Assembly (NCBI GenBank): GCA_014773175.1
Contig: VXCM01000116.1
Location: forward strand, 124,001-188,000
DNA length: 64,000 nucleotides
Source of the DNA: Lucifuga dentata
Taxonomy: Eukaryota > Chordata > Actinopteri > Ophidiiformes > Bythitidae
Direction of reading: 5' to 3'
Shown here: in pieces, positions 19,926-32,000 of the stretch
How positions within the stretch are numbered: the stretch's first letter is position 1
Layout of the letters: every line of letters begins with the position of its first letter
Translations under genes and position numbers: made by a program
Notes under the pieces: generated by a model
Told to the model about the DNA's origin: nothing
Databases searched by the model: none
Seen by the model: only the letters and a program-made list of their open reading frames with translations

Positions 19926-22900
19926 GTGAGCAAAGTCTCTGTTTTCCTGCGTTGTAATCTGGATTCTGGCAGGGTCCACACTTGTTGATGCCTGCAGCCT
20001 TAATCTGACCTTCTGCACTACTCAGACAGCCATCAAAGGTCATTATTAAAGGACCATACCATTGATTTTGCATGTTAAACCTTTTAAACACTACCAATAT
20101 ACACATTATGTTACTGACAGATTTTCCAAAACATAAAACCTTATTTTAGTTTTCCTGTTAGTTTACCAAATTCCCTAATCTTTAAAAATCAAATATTCAG
20201 GTGTTACACCCATCTTAAAATTCAGTGTTTTGCCTGCTAACACTTGTGAATGTAGAAATGTTGATCATTTTAATTTCTTTGTTAGAGCCGTCTTCTCCTG
20301 GGACTAAATTCCCTGGCAGAGACATACATTTTCTTCCGTATAGCTTTGTGTTGGACCAGAAAGAAGAACTTAAATAAAGGTGCTTTGACAAAACATTTAG
20401 GAATTCGTTTAGATGAATTACTTATCTGAAGCATGTTTCATCTACAAGTTGATTTTTTTTTTTAGCGCATACTAAAATAAACTGAAACCAATGGCAGTCT
20501 GGAATGTAGTTCATAGTGTGCATGTGGGTGTATATTGGGCTCAAACATGCAAAACCACGGTATGATCATGTATTAATTTTGATTCCACATGCAGCTGACA
20601 TAGTGATAAATCAAACAAGACAATGTAACTCATTTATTTAAAAAGTATTCCTTTAGCATTTGTAGCTGTACTAATTGGCTGGTGATTGGATGAGTTTCGA
20701 TTTGTGTTCATCTCTGTTTTTCGTGGCTTCGTCCAGGACTTGGACCCTGGTCTTCTTGTATTGCACATATGTCCCTCTGATGTGAACTTGTCTGAGTTGC
20801 TTTAATTTTTATATTTTCAGAAAACTAAGTCTATCTCCCTTTTTAGTAATTTTCTGATGCCCCCACAGCAATCATTGGTATTTTTAAACTACAATGGACG
20901 CACGTGGAATTTGATTAATTGTTGAAGATATGTTTCAAGACAGTATGAGACTGACACACTATATGCAGGATAAAATATAATAAGGGAAAGAAGACAACAT
21001 ACACTGTATTATGGTGGAGCTGAAGAGCTGTTCAAGTGTAGAAATAACATGCAAACAAACAAAGGGTCAATTGAACAGAACAGAACTGACCTAAAATGCT
21101 ATTGAAACATAGGACGGACAAAAACATAATGAAATTAAATTACATAAATTGCTGTGAGTCTGCAGATGTGCACATGCAGCCGGGCTGGTAAATAAGTAGG
21201 TTTTATCAGCATCCACATGCAGACACTGTTGTTCTACATTCAGCTGTTTCCTGCCTTGGTGACCTTGATATCTCAGCTCTTTGTGTTGTTTTTTCCCCAC
21301 CCCAGACTGTTTTTTTTTATTTTTATTAATATGCAGAGTCCTTCACAAAAGTGAATGCCAAAACAGTTGTTCACACCTCCAGCAGTGTCTCAGTCAGATG
21401 AGTTAAGGCAAGCTTGGAGCTTCTTGTCTGCCTGCTGACATCTTTTGACAGATGTCTGAACTGGTTTGGTTCCATTGTAAAACAGGCAGGCATCCTCAGA
21501 GCTGTTATAAAAAAAAAAAAAAAAAANAAAAAAAAAAAAAAAAATAGCACAAGACTAGCAGCAACACTAGCTAGTTGACACACTGTGACCTTTTTGGCCA
21601 GTGCTGGTGGTAAAGATTCATGAGATGCCTAGGTCCCACTTTGAAAAGCTCAAACATCATCAAACAAACATTGATGATTTTTAATAAATTTGTCAGTCTT
21701 GTGTCTTTCCCAAATGACATGAACTTCCTGTTTAGCTTTGATGTGCCACGTAAAGGAAAATACACCATAGAATAAAGTCCATCATTCTCTCAGTCAAATT
21801 AAATCAGCAGCAGCTATGCAAATTTTTGAAGGTAATTTTCTCTTCTCTTTTCACAAATTATAGAATAAAAACAGATGAATGAACTCAGTTTTCTTGTCCG
21901 TTGTTGTAGCTGCAGTTCTTCTTTGTGTTGTAGCTGCAGTTTTTCATGGCCCCCAGAGGAAAAGTCGCAGTAGTAGCCCATAGCAGCTGATAAGGAACAC
22001 ATCAGGTGTAGTGTTGGCTCGTTGTCAGAGCTCAGGACCGCCCACTTTTGTGTTTACACACCAGGGTAGAGGATATGGGCGGGAACATTTGACATCAATC
22101 GCGTATGATGTTGCAGTGCTTTGAGTGTTAAACAGCTACTGTATAATGTAAGCTATCAATTGGGATTGCAGAGAGGGTTGTGCTGGAGGGGGAGGGAAGG
22201 CTCTAAACAGAGGAAAGGAGCTGATGTGGTTGCTAGGCATCCAAGCAGAGGAAAGCATATCTGTTTTAGGCCTGTTCCTCTTTTCTTTTTTGCACAGCGT
22301 GCAGCACCACTGTTCACCACAGAGGGCAGCCATTCTGCATGTGCTTTGCTGCTCTCCTTCACATCTTCCTTTAGTAGAAAAAAAATTAAAAATCTAGGAT
22401 GGCCCAAATAATCCCCCTTAATACCCTTCTGCACTTGATTTCCCGATCTGTGATTGGATGGCAGTGTTATTGCTGTGGTTTTGTGATCGCTGATTGGTCT
22501 GGCCGCCCTGTACAGTGACTGAGGGTTTGTCAAGCTGAGCCTCAGTGGAGCCTCCTCAGCATAATGACCCATGACGAGGCAAAGCAGAGTCCCTGTATCA
22601 GCTTTGCAATAAAAAAAATAAATAAAAAATGAAGAAGTACTGCCACAGAATGGGGAGGAAAGACACGGGAAATGCCAAAGGCTAAGAACCTCATATGACC
22701 TTGCCAGCTTCAATCATGGCAGCTCATCAGTGGTGCTGAAACGTGCAGTCAGGCTGATTGACAGAATTCTCTAAGAATAAAACAGAGCGTGATTAAGGAA
22801 GACCAAGACACTGAAGAAGGAGCACTTGCCATCGCTGCTGCACACTGCACTGCCTCTGCACCTGTGCGTGCCTGTGTCTGTGTGACTAAGCGTGTGTGTG

Positions 22901-22937
22901 TGACAAACTGAGAAATTGAGAGAGCGAGAGAGAGGGA

Positions 22938-22976
<39 letters not shown>

Positions 22977-23044
22977 GGGGGGCGTGTAGATGTGTGTGCT
23001 CTGCTGCACAGCCATGGTAGTGTGAGCTGAATGATGCTCGCTGG

Positions 23045-23084
<40 letters not shown>

Positions 23085-26000
23085 CTCACTCTCACTTGCT
23101 CTCTCCCTCTCTCGCTCTCTCTCCCTGCACTGCCTGGCTGCGCCTCTTTCTGCCGAGCATTGATGAACCATTTTATGCTACTGGGCTGCCATAGTCATCG
23201 TCCTGATCTCACTGCTGGCTGATCTGTCCTTTCAACCTGGCGGGGAACATTTGCCTCTGCATTGGTCCTCTAACTGCTGCTGAGGTGCTGAGGTACTGTA
23301 CCTTCTACTGTCTAGCCCTGTGTGTTTTTCTTAGCCTGGATACTGCCTCTGCTGCAGGATCCCTACGCTGCTGCTGCTTGGGGGATAAGGACGACCATAA
23401 CGTGTCTCAGTTTCTCAGACTCTTTGCGGTACTAGAAGATTGCAGAATGATGTGCTGGCATTTTCCACAATACAACTAAGATTTACCCTTCTGTTTATCC
23501 TACACTTCCTCACATGTAGTCTCTGCCCTTATGCATTTCATCGGACATGGATCTGCCTGTTCAGAGCTGTTCCACACAGGAGTGCAGAATTACCAGGTTT
23601 GACAGGACTATAAGAGCCAGAGGACACTGCACGTCATTTGTATGTAATCGGGATTTGCTGTCATATTTCTTCTCTTGTGAGTTTCCTGTCCTAATTGAGA
23701 CCGTGCTGCAGTGTGTGTGAAAGAACACAACAGAGTATTTATTGTCTGTGGTTATGTTAGGGTATTTTGGGTTGATGTTGGTTTTGGTTATCACTATAAT
23801 ATCTGTGAAAAGGATGTTTCTTCAATGTACAGGGAGTTAATAAGCTTTGTGTTAGTTCTGAGTTGGGTTAAGGAAGTTGTAAAGGCTGACTGTGAGACAA
23901 CAAACATATGATGTTGATTAATTTACTTACATGAGTTTTTGAAGCATTGTTTTAGATTATCAATCAGTGATATGCTATTAGCATACCAGGAGGGCATTAT
24001 TTATGACAACAGCTGATATGGTGGTATGTTTTTTTTCACATAGAAAATAATGTGTGTGTGTGGGTGTACAGATCACTATTAACAGATAACTCTATGCTCT
24101 GTCCTCTGTTTAAGAGCTCAAAGGCAGTTTGCAGTAAGACAAGGTCCTGTAGATGGCAGTCACGAGAGAAGAGGATGATAGTGGGAATAGATATGTTGTC
24201 TGTGTGTGTGTGTGTGTGTGTGTGTGCGTACGTACGTTCATGTGTCCTGGCATGCGCTGCTACAAGGATGCTCATTTGAGAAGGTTCCATAATTAGGGCT
24301 GTCAGTCTCATTCCCGCCTGGGATGTGATGGAGTATGTCAACGACAAATGCTCATTCATACAGTTGCTCCTCCTGCCCACCTTGACAAAGCGGCATGGTC
24401 ATTCATCATTCTGCTGGTTATCCCTGAGCTGCCAGCCAGTGACTTTTATCTTCACTGTGCATGGAGAATGGATATCCATATGTTTTACTTAAAATAGTTT
24501 GCTCTGCAGTAAGTTGATAGCAAGAAAGAGAGAAGGGGAGAGCACGTTCAAGGTGGGAGGAAGAGTGATGATGAGCATTTTAAATCCAGACCTCGGTCAA
24601 AGCGTTTGCTCTCACCTCCCGATAGCAGCATTAGTGGAAATTTTGTTTTCAGTTACAGAAAACTTTACCGAAGTCAATTTTGAAACTAAAAATAAATCTG
24701 CTGGCTGATGTTATGCTGCATGGAATCCATATGGAATTTGAGGCATGTTAAAATAAATGTTTTATTTAATATATAAAAATGGTTACCTCTGTAATGGCAG
24801 CATCCTTCAACATGCTGTTGTCAGGGAAAACAATAATGTTTAACTTAGAATTGGATAGATTCCCATGATAAATTGTTTGCACATATGCTGTGCAAAGAAG
24901 TTATTATTTTATGAGAGCAAGATCCATATGTTGTGGCAACACAATCTATATCAGCCTGTTTGCACATTATATGGCTCTTATTCCCACAAGAAAATAACTT
25001 GTTTGATCAAGACATGCATGTGTTCTTCATGATTCATTACTTTGTTGATACAAATTAATGCACTTACGAGTTAAAAATGCTTTTCTGAGCATAGGGGCCT
25101 TAGTAGAGGGTCATGCATTGATCAACCTTTACAGTCGTGTAGTTGGTCAAGTTGGATCTGAATAGACAAAAATCTATTCAGATATTTCTTGATAACTGTC
25201 TAAATTTGATTAAAGCAACTTGCCCCATTTACTGATGCCCAATTTAGTTGCTCCAAAAATTGCTCTTGTGCGTCCTGGAGTGCATTTCGTGCGTCTTTTG
25301 GAACATTAGCGGTAGTTTGAAGCCTCGTTCTCCCTTGTGCGAGTGTGAAAGACCCTGAAATGGAAACAGGAGGGCTGAGGCTGAGGTTCTGGATGGGGCC
25401 GGTCAGTCAGGGACAGAGTTCTGGCTCAGTGTGGTCCTCAGTGACAAAAACGAGGCTCTAGTAACAGCTGGATCACTCCTGCTGCTGACGCCTGCATGTG
25501 GCCTGGATAAGGCACGTGACCTTGCCACAGTGTGAGGCATTAGTGATATGAACAGCAGGGTCCACGGCTGTTATTACATAACACCATCTTCACTGGGAAA
25601 TCTCTGTAAAAATGGCTTCGGGTGACTCAGTGACAGCAGAGTGAAGTGCATTATCATTGTCACCAACCACGTCACTGTCATTGTTGGCTGATATTGGACT
25701 GGCCAATGCATGTCAAAGCAAGCTTGTTTTTTTTTTTTTNTTTTTTTTTTTTGTTTGTTTTTTTTTTTCCCTCTCTCTTATGCGTCCTGAGGGTATTTTC
25801 ACGAGGGCAGATTTATGTAGATGTTCTGTGCTTTTTAAGCCCTGGTTAGTAATGCCTCTGTACATTTGATCCTCTCTACACACAGCTTCTCTGTGTGTCT
25901 ATCTGCATCTGTCTTTAGACCACTGTGAAAGTAAGTTTGTATCTTTAGATGTGTATGTGCACACTTGTGTGCACGTGTATGTTTACATACAGCACACATG

Positions 26001-29000
26001 TTTGGATTGCACCGTGGCTCCGGGAGCACAAATTTAAGAGAAGTAGATATGTTGTGCCAGCTGTCATCATGTCGGCAGTTTGGATGCTTTAGTGGGGGCT
26101 CAGACGTCGGGGGGGTNTAGGGGGGGTTGGAGGTCAGAGGAGAGTAGCCAGTAATCACCTCAGGGATCAGACTGTATTCCTAATTGATTGTGGAGTTGAT
26201 CAGGACTATCCACTCAGTCAGATGGACCACACTGATCAGGCTTAAACAACACAAGGTTGGATGAGCCCCAAAAAGTTTGTTTCAGGAAATAAAATGTGCG
26301 TTGATATTGCTCCACCACTGTTTTCACTCCTATTTAACCATATGCCACATGTAACATAATAATACTTGAAATGGTTTGGCATTTTCAACATTTGGAATTA
26401 AAACCAGAGGAATACAACTAGACTGTCCTGTACAGGGCAGTTACTCTTTGGAATAACTTACCATCTCACATTGAAAGCGTTAAAAATAAAATTCATTTTT
26501 AAAAGGGAATTAAAAGCTTATGTTGGGTAAAATTGTTTTCTTTTCCATTGTCCAGAGTGCGGTCCTGTGCTTGCTGTGGCCTAGTTGTCTGTTGTTGGTT
26601 GGCAGAGGGTGGATTGCTGGGGTCGGAGGTCAGATGTGACTGTTGGCATTGTTTATATCGTTTGTGATATGTTTGGATGTTTTATCATGTAGTTTTGGTA
26701 ATGTGATTGGTGCTTAAATTGGATTCTTTGTCATTTTTACTCAATTTTATTTTTCTTTTTAATATAATTGTGTGACTTTATGTTCGATTGAATGGACTCC
26801 AGGAAGAATAGTTTTTGCTGAGGCATCAGGCAATGGGAATCCAATTAAATAAACAACAACCATTTGCCAGTAATCCAATCTATGATTTTTTTTATAAATG
26901 TTAGATTATGGTCTGCGACAGGGGTCAGAAATTTTGTTATGGTCTGAGAAGGATGACTGGACCTCGTCTGAAAGGTGGACAGTCATGTATGGAGGTTGGT
27001 CGATTACATGGATCTTGCCAAATTCCGGAGGCAGTGGTGATTATTTGTCAGGAAAAAAAAAAAAAGAAAAGCTTATTACCACAGGTTCAATCTGTATCTC
27101 TGCCTCTGTTTTTCCTATTGTAAGGTTTGCATACTGCATCTGGTTTCTCCACATTGCATTCATACTTTCTATATCATGCAATTAAATTTTATGTTCAGTT
27201 TTGGTTAATGTAACTCAGACTCTCAAAGTATTTGTGCCTGAAAGAAGGTGATATTTATGTAGCCTCTATAGGTCACGATGGGAATTTATCTCCTGAGATA
27301 TTTTTACGTTTTCTTGAAATACTTTTGCTTTACCTCAAAATAAGTTTTGCAGTCTCTTGCATTACCTCCTACAGCTGGACAGGTTTGAATTGTAAAATAC
27401 CTGATCCTTTGTCAGAAAATGTAATTGTGAAGGCAAGTGTAACATTAATAATAGCTGAATGTCCAAATCCTTATCCTAATCACTTTGGGATTTCTACTGG
27501 TAGCATAGGCATTATGGCAGATTATTTTCCTTTTTCTGTGCAGCATTTACACAAATGCCAAAAATAAAGTTTGGTCCCTTTGAGAAAAAATTTCACCTCT
27601 GAAGATGTTTTATGTTCAAGTGAAAACCCTCTGGAATCCAGCTTGGTGAAAATCAACCAGTCTCTCTCCCTCTCTCTTTTTATTTATTTATTTTTTTACT
27701 AGACCATATTCTCTGAATTTGGAATACATCCGTCTGTGCCCACGCAACTCCAGATTACACACACTGATCATGAATGAAATCAAATTCATGTTGAAGATTA
27801 TAGTTCGGCCTTCTGTCAGGAAGTCCCCTAAATCTTAGAATTTGTTTGAGTTTATTTTCATTTGATTTATTCAGCTTTCTTTTGTGTACAGTAGGCAACC
27901 AGACCACAATTTTCTGTTATGAGAAGTGGATGTTGAGCATTTCATCTAATGCTGATTTTTTCCTCTTCTCTGCAGACAATTGTAAGCTAGCTCTTCTCTG
28001 TTTATTGTCTACCATGTTGGAGGTTAATTACACACAGTCTTTGATAACACATTATTGGCAAGCAGCATTACACACACTGCCAGTCAGTTCAAGACTCACT
28101 TGCTGTTTCTACACAACTTTTAATGTTGACGATGATTAATAGCATGTTAATGTGCTCTGGTGTTAATGCTTTGTGTTTCCATAGTGATGTAATTGATTGT
28201 AATGTCCTGATCAAGCAGAATTTCACAGTAGATTACTAGAAAAAGTCCTCTGCAGAACAGCGATTCCTCTTTTGCAGTGATTCATCTTTGTTAACTGAAT
28301 GATTGGGCATGCTACACTGTTAGATGTTATAAATCTCCGTGGAGTAGGTAAGCCTCCTGTCCAATCTCCTGTCTCCATACAGGCCCATCAATGAACAGGG
28401 GCACAGGGTAATTGTATGATGAAACCATAATAAGGATAAGGATTGAATTAGCCTTGCCCTGTCTAAAATGAATTAAAGAGGCAGTCTTGACATACAGACT
28501 CCTAAACTGACTCATTATACCTGCTCAGCCAAATGTACCATTATGTATTATCTTGCATACGTTGACAAACTGACTACCCAACATGAGTTTGAGCAAATCC
28601 CTGTATGCTGGAATAATGAGCTATGTTCAATTCTGCCTTAATTAGACATGAATGCATGAAATTTGGTGTTAATATGGATGGACACAAACACTTACCTAGT
28701 GAAATTCAGCAACTCATTGTTCTGAAATCATTTACTCATGTCCTTTATCCAAGTTTGAGCTATGTCGCATACCACTCACTGAAATAGTCAATAAATGCTT
28801 GAGAACAAATGGTACTATTCTTAGCATAATGTGATGCCAAATCCAGTTTTCTAGACATTGTTTTTGAAGTCAAATTCAGCTTCTGCTGCCATAGGTTGGT
28901 ATATAAAAATGATGACTAAGACTAGGAAAGTATCTCAATTCTGTTGATGTTTTATATTATTTTATATAATTTAATAAATAATTTATTTATCATGGGATAG

Positions 29001-32000
29001 TAAAGTTCTTCCTGTTTTGATTTTGTTGCTTTGGCACCCGCTCAGTTTAGACCAGTCACCCTCAAAGTTCGGACTCCGGTCCAGATCCGGACCGAACCAC
29101 AACTGTCTCCAGACTCTGAGCAAATTAAACTTTTCATATGTATTATTTGTATTATNGACCGAACCACAACTGTCTCCAGACTCTGAGCAAATTAAACTTT
29201 TCATATGTATTATTTGTATTATCTGTGAGACATCACTGCGATACAATGAGTCAAAATTGTCCGCTTTCTCCACCATGGAGAAAGCGAAACCGAATGTCCG
29301 ACTGCTCCACTGTCTGTGTGAGAATGCCTACTCTGCTTTGGTTTGGTCCAGTCACATTCAGCGTTCTGTCATCTCCATGACAACAGTTGTTGACATGGCT
29401 TTGGGCCCATTCATCAGCAGCCCCCCCACCCTGCTCCACACCTTAAATTCCCAGTAAAAATTAAAGCTTAGGATCCCAACCCAACCCTGGCTTGACTGAC
29501 TTTAATAAACGGACCTTTGCCCTATTAAAAATTTACTTTGTGGACCTTTAAGATTTGTATTTGAGAACCCCTGGTTCAGACCAATGAGGATAGTGAGTGT
29601 TCTCACATGGCTTTTGTTGATGTATTATATTGGTTTCCTTGGAGGTAACAAGCAAACCAATTTAAACACAGCATTGTGACAATATAGTTACTGATTTGGA
29701 GAGCAAACATTGTTCAGCCAAAGCAAAGAGAGGCAAGTGAGCTAGCTAAGTTTAGAGTAATGGGTATCGCAGATGTTGGAAGAAAGGCTTCTGAGTGCTG
29801 GTGAAGGTTAAGGTGGCTGAATCAGCTACATGGCTTTAGGAGTAGTGCCTTTCAGCAGGTAAGGTAAGGTAAAGTTTATTTATATAGCATCTATCAAGAG
29901 CAAAACCCACAAAGTGCTTCACAATAAAAGAAATGAAAACAAACAAATAGTCAAATCAGTTATAAGCCTGTCTGTATAAAAACGTTTTAAGAAGCTGCTT
30001 AAAAGAGTCCTGCCCCATGCAGGGACATGGGGCAAGACAGAGACAGCCCATGTCCAGATGTCTGTTTGCGATAAGGAAGTTACGGCACTGCCTCCTGCCA
30101 CGAGAAACAAACACTAATTGCCCATTGGCCTCGGGTTGGAGATGTGCAGCTGGGGACATGTAGCTAAAAATAGCCCTGCTTATTCCCATGAGAGGCGGGC
30201 ACACAGCACCATGGCATTAGTATTCAGCACTAAAGCTTGGCATGGACAAAAAAGGTCATCTTCTGGTCGTGGCCAGAAATGTCATGATTGGGTACAAAGC
30301 GGCACCAACCCAGGGTGGCTGAAATGCAAGCAGCACCATCGGACCAACCCACTGAACCATCATCAGGATTGCCAGAAAATGTCACATGGAAACATTCAGG
30401 GTAGTGTCATGACACGCAATGTTTTGTTTGTAGCCATGCTAGTTCCATGAAGTGTACCGCTTCCATGCAGAGGTGGCCTACTGTGCTTGAGCTGCGTTAC
30501 AGCTCTTCCACTGTGACACAAAAGCTGCATCTGGTTCCACCTGACTGGAGCCATGAATAATTTAAAATGGGACATTATTATTTCCTGCAAGCTCCACTAG
30601 CTTAGCAATAACAGGCTGTTTAGGTGGTGCTATCAGCATTGCTTGTTAAGTGGTTGAACACGGAGCGAGGATGTTATTTTACCTCGCTGGTATCTTAAAT
30701 TTGTGTGCGTTTGTAAGAATGTGGTTGAACGAGTGCTAAAGTGTCACTTTTTGTTGGTACATAAACATGTTCTTTGGTTGTTTACAGAATCTAGAGTAAT
30801 CAGTGCAACGTGAAGCATCTGGGAGATACAAACAACACATTTTAGTGTGGAAAATGTTGACCATTATAGAAATTTCTAGTTAAAGTTGATGTACAGTGAC
30901 ATGCACAACTTACAAGCACAAAACTCCAACCTAAAACTCAACCATAAGATGGCATCATGATTGTTATGTTTGTTGTTTTTTTCACTGAATTGCACGTTAA
31001 ATCATTTAAATATGTGTTTATTTTCCCTGTAGTGAAACCTTGTTGAAACACTGTATTTACTCAGTACAGCAGGAGGCGGGTGACCTCATACAGTAGATAC
31101 TTAATCCTTTTTTCTTATGAAACTGAACCTGTGAAGACCAGTGGAGGGGCGACGCAGACTCTTTACACTGCATGAGTGTAGCTGTTAGCTGTTTTTCCAC
31201 CTGCTGGCTCTCAGCAAGCGCTCCCCTACACTTACAGAAGGAGTGCTCTTCATCATCAGCTTGGGTTTAGCATCAGTGGTGAATGATCCTTTGTAGGTTA
31301 GCCAATTATTGCACAATCAAAATGTAAAATTCCTATTATTATAAGAAAGAATGGGTTGGTGCCCTGGGAAAATATAGTACTGAACTGTATTAATTTGTTT
31401 TTCCTGCAGGTGAGAAATGAGTGTTTGCCCCAGCAGTTCCCAGATGTACAGCATTTGGACAGTTTTCGTCTTCTAGAGGACAACCGCAGATCTCGAAGAC
31501 CCTTCTCGAGCTCCTTCAGCCACCAAAGGCTGCAGCAGAAGTTACTGGTGAGTTTTGCTGTATTAAAGAGACATAAAGGCTTGTTGATGTTATATTGAGC
31601 TCAGTCAATTACAAGCAGTTGAAAATTGCTCTGAAACCATTTGCTTTTGGCAGTTCTTTGGCTTTAATGTCATTTTCCTTGCTTTGGATAATGAACTTGT
31701 GAACCGTGAATTATTTTTCCTCCAGTTGTTGGTTTTATTTTTAAAATGAGTTGAATTTGCTTGTACTTTCGATCATTTGGCATCATCTTTGATCCTTTGG
31801 GGTCAAAATGGTGGATTTCTCAGTATTTTATGGTCACTGATCACAAAAATCGAAACTCGGTAGGCAGTGCTTTTCGTATTAATCTTTTACATTCCCTCGT
31901 TGTTGTCTGTCGGGAGATGACAAAGCCTAGAATAATTTCTATCATTGATGAACAAGTGAGAAAGATGCTCTGTTTTCATAGAAGCTATGCAGAGCTAAAA

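Larger units (their letters stand above)
19926..31409 (+). other. rimbp2: rimbp2 intron (11.5 kb)
   Basis: No further coding exon recognised. It contains MITE copy E, several microsatellites, a (GA)/(CT) inverted pair near 23 kb, a hAT-like copy at 29053 and a repeat fragment near 29870. Non-coding exons or alternative promoters, for example around 22.7-23.5 kb, cannot be excluded. Confidence 0.6.

Noticed and set aside
22156..22713. 185-aa minus-strand open frame
   Set aside because: No recognisable family, no splice logic, rich in simple sequence; a chance ORF in the rimbp2 intron.
22749..23171. Arg/Glu- and Ser/Leu-repeat open frames
   Set aside because: Translations of the GA/CT microsatellites in several frames.
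29017..29457. 146-aa plus-strand open frame
   Set aside because: Created by the hAT-like repeat and the N-join duplication, with the same peptide occurring twice.
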